Positions 52,501 through 59,738 of a stretch of DNA of 64,000 bases are shown piece by piece. The notes beneath the pieces are model-generated. The model saw only the letters and a program-made list of their open reading frames with translations. It had not been told where the DNA came from and ran no database searches. Where the stretch lies: positions 8,345,328 to 8,409,327 of the forward strand of contig OX457031.1 in assembly GCA_949752745.1 (NCBI GenBank), written 5' to 3'. The position numbers and the translations under genes were made by a program. Source of the stretch: Protula sp. h YS-2021 (Eukaryota; Annelida; Polychaeta; Sabellida; Serpulidae). Within the stretch, counting starts at the first letter, position 1; each line of letters begins with the position of its first letter.

Positions 52501-55015
52501 GGGGTCATGGGTGTTGTGGCGGGTTGTGGGTGTTGGTACGGGGTCATGGGTGTTGTGGTGGGTTGTGGGTGTTGGTACGTCGTCATGTGTGTTGTGGCGG
52601 GTTGTGGGTGTTGGTACGTCGTCATGTGTGTTGTGGCGGGTTGTTGGTGTTGGTACGTCGTCATGGGTGTTGTGGCGGGTTGTGGGTGTTGGTACGGGGT
52701 CATGGGTGTTGTGGCGGGTTGTGGGTGTTGGTACGTCGTTATTGGTGTTGTGGCGGGTTGTGGGTGTTGGTACGGGGTCATGGGTTTTGGAGCGGGGTCG
52801 TAGGTGGTGTCTTGGGTGTTGGACTGGGGTAATGGATGATGTGGCATATCGTTGATGTTGGTGCGGGTTGATTCTTGATCCAGGCAGGTCCGTAAAAGGC
52901 CTTGTAAAAACAGAAATGGAAGGATCTTGAGCTGGGGCCGTCAGAATGCTCTATGATACATAAATAGGCACGTGTTACAGACAGAGGCGCCGATCCTGGT
53001 GCGGCCGTTCATCGAGCAGATGAGTGTGTCAGAGCTGCATGCCATGATGACAGCCGGCTTCGCTACCATCGCCGGCGGGGTCCTCGCCGCCTACATATTC
53101 CTGGGGGTGAGTCTTCTTATGAAACCAGCACTATAATTGACTCGTTAAGTATTTCTCATAAGCTGCGTGTGTCAGCCATATGTGTGTTGGCCATAAGCCA
53201 GCGTGTCAGGCCATGAGCCAGCGGGTCAGCCATGCGCCTGCGTGTAACAGTCATGAGCGTGCGTGTGTCAGCCATGAGCCTGCGTGTGTCAGTTAAGAGC
53301 CTGCGTGTGTCAGCCATGAGCCTGCGTGTGTCAGTCATGAGCGTGCGTGTGTCAGTCATGAGCGTGCGTGTGTCAGTCATGAGCCAGCGTGTCAGTCATG
53401 AGCGTGTGTGTGTCAGTCATGAGCTCGCGTGTTTCAGGTACCGGCCGAGCACCTGCTGTGCGCCTCCGTCATGAACGCCCCGGCGGCCCTGGCAGTGTCC
53501 AAGCTCTTCTACCCGGAGACCGAAGACCCCGTCCTGCCGCAGCAGGTCCTCGTCACGCAGGGGTGAGTCAGTCACTCACTCCAAGCCAGCAAGGAACCGT
53601 GTCATCAAGATGTGACCGAAAGACAAACAGTTTTGTTTACACTGCAGAAATTTTGCTTTCGGTTTTTTCAAATATGATTTTATGTGTTAATAACAAGCTT
53701 ATTTTACTTAGCATTTTTATATCGCTTAATTGCATGTTGCTATTTTGATTAAGGTTGTGTATAGCGTCGAGAATCGTATCACGATTACGCATTGATATTT
53801 GTGCCCGGTATCGATATGTTATACCTGCATATGTGTATACGGTTTGGTAGATCTACGGCTGCGCATGCGTATTTGTGTTTGACTGCGGCATGCTTTGGAG
53901 GTCATTAGTCATATGCGATCAACCGCGTGTCGGTCGGTCGGTCATCGGTCATCAAGAGCTTGTTAAGACGATAACTTAAAATTTGCTGCAAGGATTTTAA
54001 TGAAACTTGGTATGTAGCTTCTACGGGAACAAACACAGATCGGTATTTTGAATGGGCCAGGTTCGTCCAAGGAAAATGGACCAGCTGGACTTAGAAAATT
54101 TCAGCTCTTGATTGACTATTGATGGCCGTGTTTAACTGATGGGGGGCCTGTGGGAAATATGTGGGCTACGCACACTGCTCTAGTGTATTTCGTAAAGACA
54201 GTCAGCATTTCTATAGCACTTGGAACTTTCCCGGAGAGTATGTGGGCAACTTATTTATTCCCCACAGGGAGTATATGCGATCGTTTAAGGTCAGGAGGCT
54301 GCTGTACTCACGGTGATCTGTGATCACGTGTGAAATCACGTGCAGAAATGCATCATCTACTGAAACAAAAAAGTACCAAATTCGTAGAGTGTGAAAATTT
54401 GCCATTAGACAACGTAAGATTTATCCTTAAGACAAGTGTGATAGACAAGATATGAAGGTGCACAAAGTGCCAGACGTGCCAGCACAGTGGCTGTCAGCAG
54501 GGAGAGGCGCGTGTTTGTGTTGCGGTGGCCGTGTGTGACTGTACGGTCTGTGTTGCTTGCTGTTGTGTTGCCGTGACCGTGTGTGACTACGGTCTGTGTT
54601 GCTTGCTGTTGTGTTGCCGTGGCCGTGTGTGACTGTGCGGTCTGTGTTGCTTGCTGTTGTGTTGCCGTGGCCGTGTGTGACTGCGGTCTGTGTTGCTTGC
54701 TGTTGTGTTGCGGTGGCCGTGTGTGACTGTACGGTCTGTGTTGCTTGCTGTTGTGTTGCGGTGGCCGTGTGTGACTGTACGGTCTGTGTTGCTTGCTGTT
54801 GTGTTGCGGTGGCCGTGTATAACTGGTTTGTGTTGCCGGCTGACAGCACGGAGCGGAATCTGCTAGAAGCGGCGAGCGCGGGCGCCAGCGCCTCCGTCAC
54901 GCTGGTCGCTAACATCGCCGCCAACCTGCTGGCCTTCCTGGCGCTCATTGCCTTCGTCAACGCCCTCTGTTCGTGGGCCGGAGCATTCGTGGGACACCCC
55001 GAGCTCTCCTTCCAG
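31441..55015 (+). CDS. Concentrative nucleoside transporter, SLC28 family (exons 1-10, 3' end missing)
   Basis: Ten exons give 1476 nt, 492 codons, without stop and with all phases matching: 31441-31517, 33371-33510, 34356-34480, 41347-41564, 44197-44338, 49917-50108, 51401-51562, 52981-53106, 53438-53562, 54847-55015. SLC28 (CNT) proteins move nucleosides into cells with Na+ or H+. Diagnostic blocks: LFIFSKYP, RPVLWGFGLQFLFGVLILRT, YEDHFFAFK|VLPVIVF, YYLGVMQYVI, ATESLIAASNIFVGQ|TEAP, ELHAMMTAGFATIAG, APAALAVSKLFYPETE, NLLEAASAGASASVTLVANI and HPELSFQ. The Gln and Thr-Glu of GLQF and GQ|TEAP are substrate-site residues in the family. The 72-residue Gly/Ala-rich N terminus is cytosolic and family-variable. 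The family's C-terminal third, with the conserved NEFVA region, is absent: nothing after 55015 in the window matches it. Paralogue identity (A1, A2 or A3) cannot be assigned. Confidence 0.92.
31550..32420. repeat. Minisatellite of about 60 bp in intron 1
   Basis: Repeated TCATAAATCAGTCCTTCGAT, AATCACATCAGATAGGTGAT and AGTCACAGTCAACCCT blocks. Interrupted by a hAT-type element at 31620-32027. Confidence 0.85.
31620..32027. mobile_element. hAT-type MITE, 408 bp, with exact 8-bp target duplication
   Basis: Ends TAGTGATGTGATCCG and, reversed, TAGGGATGAGACGG. Flanked on both sides by TCATAAAT (31612-31619 and 32028-32035), which is itself part of the surrounding minisatellite, so the empty site is visible. 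Inside, CGGTTCGGTTTCGG and GGTTCGATTTAACCGAACCG form further inverted sequence. No transposase. Confidence 0.85.
32590..32700 (+). repeat. Possible tRNA-derived SINE fragment
   Basis: The sequence CCCGGGTTCGAACCCATGGG matches a polymerase III B box, with TTGGTCGGTGGG upstream as a weak A-box candidate. It is not foldable into an intact tRNA by eye. Confidence 0.35.
32962..33214. mobile_element. TA-flanked palindromic MITE (mariner-like), about 253 bp
   Basis: A perfect 30-bp inverted pair beginning ACAGATACGCTTGCGACAAA. Taking the element as CAGATACG..CGTATCTG, both ends are preceded or followed by TA, as for Tc1/mariner insertions. It lies about 155 bp before exon 2. Confidence 0.75.
33371..33510 (+). 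CDS. SLC28 exon 2
   Basis: 140 nt from GGAGGCAG|GCAG to GAGG|GTGCGT. It reads RQNGGTYTGAAIVSGGAGAA and ends HIQQADEHRLRVTLAE. The acceptor at 33371 is chosen because only it continues the phase of exon 1; acceptors at 33357 and 33367 do not. An internal GAAIVSGG duplication is visible. The donor is non-optimal (GTGCGT). Confidence 0.65.
33600..34150. repeat. 41-bp minisatellite in intron 2
   Basis: About 13 copies of AGCACTCACGCCCCGGGGAG plus AGTGTACACTCCACATTGTCC, with 38-40 bp variants. It generates a 191-codon frame that is an artefact. It begins shortly after the exon 2 donor. Confidence 0.95.
34356..34480 (+). CDS. SLC28 exon 3
   Basis: 125 nt from TTATTTTAG| to GTG|GTGAGT, phase 1 to 0. 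It reads EDAQEEGARESSSLSAWARF, then VKKIEGQLGAWCDAHRSALR. The W-C-x-x-H-x-x-x-L-R pattern matches the amphipathic segment just before TM1 in CNTs. Confidence 0.85.
34481..34790. repeat. Intron 3 minisatellite that repeats the exon 3 donor
   Basis: Irregular copies of TGGTGAGTGACGTCATCACC and GCGGGGCGCACCGGATTAGG. The first copy is the actual exon 3 donor (GTG|GTGAGTGACG). Later copies at about 34527, 34618 and 34671 repeat GGTGAGTGACG. Confidence 0.85.
34486..34772. promoter_or_regulatory. Cluster of five perfect CRE palindromes
   Basis: TGACGTCA occurs near 34486, 34588, 34625, 34677 and 34761, with near matches (TGACATCA, TGACGTTA) between. TGACGTCA is the CREB/ATF binding site. The copies come from the minisatellite unit, so regulatory use is only a possibility. 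Confidence 0.4.
35850..37745. repeat. Minisatellite of about 51 bp in intron 3
   Basis: About 37 diverged copies of AACATGCGCACTGGTCCGAA, ATGTGAACCGCGCATCAACG and CAAGTTAAATA. Larger blocks of two units are themselves duplicated near 36290-36500. Confidence 0.92.
38000..38389. repeat. Direct duplication of about 190 bp, interrupted by a transposon
   Basis: GGT[CA]TTGTATGCACAACTCC-like starts at about 38060 and 38250; both units end AGGTCAAAA[CT]TTAG. The first unit runs on into CATATTTTT. In the second, the 38390-40941 element sits after TTAG and CATATTAT resumes at 40950. Confidence 0.85.
38390..40941. mobile_element. hAT-type element, about 2.55 kb, with nested internal duplication
   Basis: Left end TAGGCCTGTGAACCGGTT; right end AACCGCACAGCCCGA. 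The 8-bp duplication AAATTTAG lies at 38382-38389 and 40942-40949, and a paralogous empty site exists at about 38200. A second copy of the left end (TAGGGCTGTGAACCGG) starts at 39954, and blocks at 39280-39480 recur at 40250-40780. No transposase frame seen. Confidence 0.8.
41010..41070 (+). repeat. Possible tRNA-like SINE remnant
   Basis: GCCGCGAGTTCAAACCCGAC resembles a B box. Only this short block is recognisable. Confidence 0.3.
41347..41564 (+). CDS. SLC28 exon 4
   Basis: 218 nt from CTGTTTGCAG| to AAGTG|GTATGG. It encodes two membrane segments (AVCLLLYVVFLSCALAH and APLAIVSLLIGLVCVYELV), then a polar loop and DYVTSRWACAKW. It matches the first two helices of CNTs. Very GC-rich compared with flanking intron. 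Confidence 0.92.
42280..42970. repeat. Diverged repeats with GGTCCCCGGCCATAAGG and GGCCAAAACGTCC
   Basis: The phrases CGGCCATAAGGT, GGGCCAAAACGT and ATGATAACCTAAATTAA recur about every 120 bp. More copies lie at 43590-43690. No coding function. Confidence 0.75.
42977..43560 (+). repeat. Dispersed repeat with three internal units of about 175 bp
   Basis: Starts with AGCGAAGCGGGGGACTAC and GTCTGTCCGTCC, then three copies of TCTCCGTAACCA..GCGA and TGCACATGCAAAGACTATA, and ends TGTGATTGCACGCCTGCGGG. Related to 30195-30490 and 7860-8105. Confidence 0.8.
43690..44215. repeat. Intron 4 minisatellite ending in the exon 5 splice site
   Basis: About 12 units of roughly 39-43 bp such as GACTGTTTGTCAGGTTGTTT, GCGAGCCTGGTCTTTATTCC. 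The final unit is the exon 5 acceptor TGTTTGTCAG|GTTGTTTGCG, so many unused copies of the acceptor precede the real one. Confidence 0.92.
44197..44338 (+). CDS. SLC28 exon 5
   Basis: 142 nt. Acceptor TGTTTGTCAG|GTTG, donor GCAG|GTATCG. It encodes WLFASLVFLAVVLYLVMTVG, then KQLVSLAGYVTFILALFIF and SKYPSQ. The chosen acceptor restores Trp in the conserved KW pair. The acceptor and the first exon bases are identical to units of the minisatellite just upstream. Confidence 0.92.
44755..44890. repeat. 25-bp repeats with TTTCGGCCCA
   Basis: About five units of TTTGGACG[AT]TTCGGCCCA and relatives in intron 5. Confidence 0.85.
45235..45375 (+). repeat. tRNA-derived SINE, duplicated head
   Basis: CGTCGGACTGGTAATCACGA, then TGAGTTCAAAACGCCGCTCT, and again GACTGGTAATCACGAGGTCG, TGAGCTCAAACGCCGCTCTG. 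The sequence resembles the anticodon arm and B box of a tRNA-derived SINE in two partial copies. Confidence 0.5.
45470..45570. repeat. Clustered GCGGCTTTGTAAAGCCGC hairpins
   Basis: GCGACTTTACAAAGCCGC, GCGGCTTTGCAAAGCTGC and GCGGCTTTGTAAAGCCGC are each self-complementary and repeated. Confidence 0.7.
45596..46807. mobile_element. DNA transposon or MITE with 47-bp inverted ends, 1.2 kb
   Basis: Left arm starts TGATAAAGTAGAAAGGGTAT (45596-45642); the right arm (46761-46807) is its reverse complement with about six changes. AGCCGGTAATATATATATAT occurs on both outer sides (about 45412 and 46814). Inside is AT-rich without a recognisable transposase. Confidence 0.7.
46845..47720 (+). mobile_element. 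Degraded pogo/Tigger-type DNA transposon
   Basis: The 5' end CAGCAACCCCTCGTTAATTC after a TA run, with several TTAATTCGAAC blocks, is typical of Tigger-like termini. At 47478 an ATG frame reads MATKRKHNDYSLDMKRKIAI, then EIQKG, stop, KTRTQIINEYYM, which is the CENP-B/pogo N-terminal helix-turn-helix with a nonsense codon. The rest of the transposase and the 3' end were not found. Confidence 0.65.
47945..48245. repeat. 29-bp minisatellite in intron 5
   Basis: About 10 copies of GAGCACTTCCCTCAGAAA[CT]G plus GATAGTGCC. Confidence 0.9.
48285..48500. repeat. CCGGGCAGGTA minisatellite
   Basis: Repeats of CTGCCCGGGCAGGTA and AAAATGTCGGGTCGGGCAGG with GCGGGCCACT. The CTGCCCGGGCAG core is palindromic. 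Confidence 0.85.
48585..48712. repeat. Inverted repeat with CRE cores at both ends
   Basis: ATTGTGACGTCATAACT near 48584 and AGTTATGACGTCACAAT near 48691 form arms of about 30 bp. It may be a small MITE; each arm holds a TGACGTCA palindrome. Confidence 0.6.
49450..49930. repeat. 39-bp minisatellite of intron 5 containing the exon 6 acceptor
   Basis: About 12 copies of CCTTGTAGGTGCGCCTGTGT, GACCTTGGCACTGATTGAC. The last copy provides the real 3' splice site, CCTTGTAG|GTGCGCCTG, and the first 9 bases of exon 6. Because 39 is a multiple of 3, long frames run through it on both strands; these are artefacts. Confidence 0.95.
49917..50108 (+). CDS. SLC28 exon 6
   Basis: 192 nt, phase 0 to 0. Acceptor CCCTTGTAG|GTGCGCCTG, donor AAG|GTAAAA. 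It encodes VRLRPVLWGFGLQFLFGVLI, then LRTSWGLYIFRFLG and SKFVFGSSYEDHFFAFK. GLQF contains the family's substrate-contacting Gln. The acceptor plus the first 9 exon bases are the minisatellite unit. Confidence 0.97.
50480..50900. repeat. Minisatellite of about 51 bp in intron 6
   Basis: About 8 copies of GGTACCACACCGTGACTGAA, CAGCGGACAAAAAGTTCTAT and CGTAAAACAAA. Confidence 0.92.
51025..51225. repeat. 21-22-bp minisatellite in intron 6
   Basis: Copies of AGCTTCTGACAGCTTTTGAT and GAGCTTGTGATAGA. Confidence 0.9.
51290..51410. repeat. Short tandem copies of the exon 7 acceptor
   Basis: TCTCTGTGACAGGTTCGCCA, TTCTGTGACATGTGCTGCCA and CTCTGTGACAGGTGCTGCCA, each followed by CACGTGTC in the intronic copies. 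The last is the functional junction GACAG|GTGCTGCC. Confidence 0.85.
51401..51562 (+). CDS. SLC28 exon 7
   Basis: 162 nt, phase 0 to 0. Acceptor CTCTGTGACAG|GTGCTGCC, donor CAG|GTAGCT. It encodes VLPVIVFLSCVISTLYYLGV, then MQYVITRIAWLMQATMATGA and TESLIAASNIFVGQ. Confidence 0.97.
51680..52860. repeat. G-rich 39-bp minisatellite in intron 7
   Basis: About 30 copies of GGGTGTTGTGGCGGGTTGTG, GGTGTTGGTACGGGGTCAT, with 18-27 bp deletions in a few. It makes frames of over 250 codons in more than one phase, all artefacts. Strong G/C strand skew. Confidence 0.95.
52981..53106 (+). CDS. SLC28 exon 8
   Basis: 126 nt, phase 0 to 0, from GTGTTACAG| to GGG|GTGAGT. It starts TEAPILVRPF, completing the GQTE substrate-site motif across the intron, then EQMSVSELHAMMTAGFATIA and a helix ending AAYIFLG. 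Confidence 0.97.
53165..53440. repeat. 21-bp minisatellite filling intron 8 and ending in the exon 9 acceptor
   Basis: About 12 copies of GTCATGAGC[GC]TGCGTGTGTCA. The last copy, GTCATGAGCTCGCGTGTTTC, completes the real acceptor TTTCAG|GTACCG. Confidence 0.92.
53438..53562 (+). CDS. SLC28 exon 9
   Basis: 125 nt from CGTGTTTCAG| to CAGGG|GTGAGT. VPAEHLLCASVMNAPAALAV, SKLFYPETEDP, then a short QQVLVTQG linker. The linker before NLLEAA is shorter than in human CNT3. Confidence 0.95.
54500..54846. repeat. Minisatellite of about 47 bp in intron 9
   Basis: About 7 copies of TGTGTTGCTTGCTGTTGTGT, TGCGGTGGCCGTGTGTGACT, GTACGGTC, ending with the related TGTGTTGCCGGCTGACAG acceptor of exon 10. Confidence 0.92.
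54847..55015 (+). CDS. SLC28 exon 10
   Basis: 169 nt from CCGGCTGACAG| to TCCAG|GTGCGT. TERNLLEAASAGASASVTLV, ANIAANLLAFLALIAFVNAL and VGHPELSFQ. The next expected block in CNTs (a LICSY-like helix followed by MGVEW) is not found up to 64000. Confidence 0.97.
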
Positions 55016-55189
55016 GTGCGTCACCTTGCCCTAGTCGCTGCTATGAAACCGGGACTATCTGCACTTGTTGCCCTCGTGCCCATCGTACTTACAGTATTGC
55101 GAGTTTGGCTGTTTCAGGCTGCTGTTTTCAGGGGGTTATTCAGCTCGTGACACTTTACCCCCGTTTGCTAAACGTAGCTTTTCTCACCA

Positions 55190-57975
55190 CAACCCCCTTC
55201 CCCCCTGCACTCTCTCACGAAAGTGTTGGATGTACGATTACCACCCCCACCCGAATCCTCTCACAAAAGTGTTGGATGTACGCTAACCCCCCCCCCCCCC
55301 AAACACACACACACACACATACACACCCTCTCACAAACAGGGCTGGGAAAAATCAGATATTAAAAAAAAATCATGATTTTTTATTTTTCTTGATTTAAAT
55401 CGGACTTTTTTTATTTAAATCACCCCCAATAAAAATAGTTTATTGAAGACTCATTACACTCTCTTGTAAGACATTTCTAAACACATTTACAGTTCACAAA
55501 ATAGGTGAAAACTGTCCTCAACTTTCAATGTTCAGATAACTGTTTACAACTTCAATTCTTCATTTATTGAGCGATCGGTAGCAAAACGCCAGTTTTCCAG
55601 CCTTTTCCACTCCGCGGCTTTCCACTCAGCCTTTTCCGCTCGACGCGTAACACTAATCCTTTGTTTTCAAGCACACGCGGTTGAGATGAAAGACCGGAGT
55701 ACGTTGCAGATATCGGTGCTACCGGGAGTTTCTGAAGATTAGTTGCGCGATTACATACTCACTCCAGAATACATGCTCAAGCGGTCTTAATAATATGAGG
55801 CATAAGGCGTTCTCTTCACACACTACCGACATTGACGTGCTTGAAGCGTGCTGTCCGTCGCTACCCCCCCCCCCCCCCACACCCCCTCGGAGGCTCACGT
55901 GCACTAATAAGCGTACGGTTTGAAATGCCTTGTTTAAACAAAAAGTGTCTTCAAGTGCCTTCACTGCACACATGTCACACAATTAGGAAAAAAATAAAAA
56001 AATCGTGATTTTTTATGCTGATTTAAATCACGATTTAAATCATGATTTAAATCGAATGATTTGAATCATACCAGCCCTGCTCACAAAGGTGTTGTATGTA
56101 CGCTCATCCTCCCTCCCCCCCAACACCCTCTCACAAAAGTGTTGTATGTACGCTCTGACCACCCCAACACCCTGTCACAAAAGTGTTGGATGTACGCTCA
56201 CCCTCCCTCCCTCCCAACACCCTATCACAAAAGTGTTGTATGTACGCTCTGACCACCCCCAACACCCTGTTACGAAAGTGTTGTATGTACGCTCACCCTC
56301 CCTCCCTCCCAACGCCCTCTCACAAAAGTGTTGTATGCACGCTCTGACCACCCCAACACCCTGTCACAAAAGTGTTGGATGTACGCTCACCCTCCCTCCC
56401 TCCCTCCCAACACCCTGTCACAAAAGTGTTGTTTGTACGCCCTGACCACCCCCTAACACCCTGTCACAAAAAAGTGTTGGACGTACGCTCACCCATCCCC
56501 CCCCCCCAGACACCCTCTCACAAAGGTGTTGTATGTACGCTCACCCTACCTCCCCCCAAAAACCCTCTCACAAAAGTGTTGTATGTACGCTCTGACCACC
56601 CCAACACCCTGTCACAAAAGTGTTGGATGTACGCTCACCCTCCCTCCCTCCCAACACCCTATCACAAAAGTGTTGTATGTACGCTCTGACCACCCCCAAC
56701 ACCCTGTTACGAAAGTGTTGTATGTACGCTCACCCTCCCTCCCTCCCAACACCCTATCACAAAAGTGTTGTATGTACGCTCTGACCACCCCCAACACCCT
56801 GTCACAAAAGTGTTGGATGTACGCTCACCCTTCCCCCCCCCCCCCTCCCCAACACCCTCTCACAAAGGTGTTGTATGTACGCTCACCCTCCTTCCCTCCC
56901 AACACCCTGTCACAAAAGTCTTGTATGTACGCTCTGACCACCCCCCAACACCCTGTCACAAAAGTGTTGGATGTACGCTCACCCTCCCTCCCTCCCAACA
57001 CCCTATCACAAAAGTGTTCTATGTACGCTCTGACCACCCCCAACACCCTGTTACGAAAGTGTTGTATGTACGCTCACCCTCCCTCCCTCCCAACGCCCTC
57101 TCACAAAAGTGTTGTATGCACGCTCTGACCACCCCAACACCCTGTCACAAAAGTGTTGGATGTACGCTCACCCTCCCTCCCTCCCTCCCAACACCCTGTC
57201 ACAAAAGTGTTGTTTGTACGCCCTGACCACCCCCTAACACCCTGTCACAAAAAAGTGTTGGACGTACGCTCACCCTTCCCCCCCCCCCAGACACCCTCTC
57301 ACAAAGGTGTTGTATGTACGCTCACCCTACCTCCCCCCAAAAACCCTCTCACAAAAGTGTTGTATGTACGCTCTGACCACCCCAACACCCTGTCACAAAA
57401 GTGTTGGATGTACGCTCACCCTCCCTCCCTCCCAACACCCTATCACAAAAGTGTTGTATGTACGCTCTGACCACCCCCAACACCCTGTTACGAAAGTGTT
57501 GTATGTACGCTCACCCTCCCTCCCTCCCAACACCCTATCACAAAAGTGTTGTATGTACGCTCTGACCACCCCCAACACCCTGTCACAAAAGTGTTGGATG
57601 TACGCTCACCCTTCCCCCCCCCTCCCCAACACCCTCTCACAAAGGTGTTGTATGTACGCTCACCCTCCTTCCCTCCCAACACCCTGTCACAAAAGTCTTG
57701 TATGTACGCTCTGACCACCCCCCAACACCCTGTCACAAAAGTGTTGGATGTACGCTCACCCTCCCCCCCCCCCCAACAGCCTGTCACAAAGGTGTTGTAT
57801 GTACGCTCACCCTCCCTCCCTCCCAACACCCTGTCACAAAAGTGTTGTATGTACGCTCTGACCACCCCCAACACCCTCTCACAAAGGTGTTGTATGTACG
57901 CTCTGACCACCCCCAACCAACACCCTGTCACAAAGGTGTTGTATGTACGCTCTGACCACCCCCCCCCCCCCCCAT
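55190..57975. repeat. Minisatellite of about 43-50 bp in intron 10
   Basis: About 45 copies of ACACCCTCTCACAAAAGTGT, TGTATGTACGCTCTGACCAC with C-rich variable spacers. Higher-order blocks of about 780 bp are duplicated (56320-57100 resembles 57100-57880). Interrupted by a hAT element at 55338-56079. Confidence 0.95.
55338..56079. mobile_element. hAT-type MITE, 742 bp, with exact 8-bp target duplication
   Basis: Ends CAGGGCTGGGAAAAATCA and, reversed, CAGGGCTGGTATGATTCAAA. Flanked by CTCACAAA at 55330-55337 and 56080-56087, the minisatellite's own sequence. Subterminal inverted ATTTAAATC blocks near both ends. No transposase. Confidence 0.9.
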
Positions 57976-59715
57976 GGGAAGGAGGTATTACTTCCTGAAA
58001 GACGTGGTAAAAAATTAAAATTCTTTGTAATCAAATGAAATAATGATATCAGTGTGAGCACAAAACGTTCGGTATGATTTTTTAGACCAGGCGATTTTGT
58101 CGAACTGGCCTTACGGCATCAAGAAAGGGGGTATCCGCCGTCTGTGTGTATGTGTGTACGTCTGTATGTGTGGATGCGGCTTCGTCGGGAAACAAGACGA
58201 ATTGGTGTGTATCACGTTGCAATGTTAAAGTGAAACGGACCGATTTTCGGTCCGTTTCGCATTTTGGTCGGGTCGTCCGTTTCGCAAATCTGTGTAAGGG
58301 GTTCATTTTGCGAAACAGGACGTTCTCTTTCACCTGAGACCACATGCCCATTTTACAGAGACCATCAAAATTTCTGTGTAAAATAGTTCTCACACCAACA
58401 TATAGGTGGCTACCTACCATGAACTCTGTGTGAGAAAAGCAAGTGGAACGAGAGCCAATCAGAAGGCGTACACATCTTTCGATCTGTGTGAAATCTATAT
58501 TTATTTCACATTTCAGCCAATCAGGTGCTAGCACATGTGTCAGGGGAGCGCGACCACGTGTTGGAATGGACCCGGCCCCGGGTGGTTTGGCCTACATTTT
58601 AGTAGATTTTGGGGTGGCATATCCGTATAATTGTATTTAAAACAGGCAGAATAATATCGCAAATACGTTTTAAAGTTATTTATTGTTCTGTTTGTAGCCT
58701 ATAAATCTCAAAAATCAAAGTTAAAGTTGAGGGTAAACAAGGCAACACCCCTTTTGGTAGTGGACGATAATACCAGAAGGTTTCCACTTCATTTTTTAAA
58801 GTACATATTTTTGTTTAACTGAAGCAAAGTGTCACATATTTTATTAAGCAATCGTTACAGTTTGTTTATCTTCGTAGATTCTTGTTTTTTTTTAAACCAA
58901 GTCATTTGTTTGACATATTATTCTCAGTTTCTTTATGTAAGCCGGTCTGTTTCGCAAGCCTCATGTATGCGTGTTGTGTGTGAATTGCAGTCACTGTAAA
59001 CTCTCAGTGCAATTTATAACTTTTTATTGTGCGAACAGGCGTGTTTCGTGTCCGTACATGTCTTATTTACACTCAGTCTTTCTGTTGCTAGCGCTGAAAT
59101 TGACTTAATCTCTCATTACTTGATGCCCTTAAACTTGAGTGCTGTGTTCACCAAATTCGCCTGGTTTCGCTGTGTAGAGGCAGGTTCTTGAGTGATACCA
59201 TTTTATATTTTTCTTGGGTGTACAAGCGTGTGTCATGTGCATACAAGTCTAATATACACTCAGTCTTTCCGTCAATATCACTTAAACTGAGTTTCGTTTC
59301 TCACTGCTTGGTGACCTTAATCTTAATTGTGCTGCCTTTTTTTAAAAGGCGGCTTATTTCACTTTGACTGAAACTAATACTTCAAAAGGGCATTTTTGTA
59401 TTAGCGCAAATAGAGAGGGACGCGACCTCCTAAAAAATGTTTAACACCGTTAAACTTAAGAGTTTTGCAGGCGCGAACTCCCTCCCCCTCTCCAATACAC
59501 AACCACTGCGAAATTGGTAGTTGATAAACGCATTAAAATCGGCTTATTTTATTCATTGCAGGACGCAATCCTTAAAAAATATGTTTCTCCATTAGTGTAG
59601 CTAGTTGGAGACAATGACGTGCAACCCCCCTCCCTTTATCGAAAAAAGTATCACTTTAACTGAGTTTCACTATCTCACTGTCCTTAATCTTGAGTATGCT
59701 TTATTTAAAAAAAAG

Positions 59716-59738
59716 AGAGAGAGAGAGAGAGAGAGAAA
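59716..59738. repeat. (GA)n microsatellite
   Basis: Short counterpart of the 23.3-kb CT tract on the other arm. Confidence 0.9.

Noticed and set aside
51401..52855. Frames of over 250 codons with VLWRVVGVGTG-type repeats
   Set aside because: Artefact of the 39-bp intron 7 minisatellite; parallel open frames exist in three phases and on the other strand.
56061..57998. Frames of 100-200 codons in the intron 10 array
   Set aside because: Low-complexity translation of the 43-50 bp units; no splice support and mirrored on the other strand.
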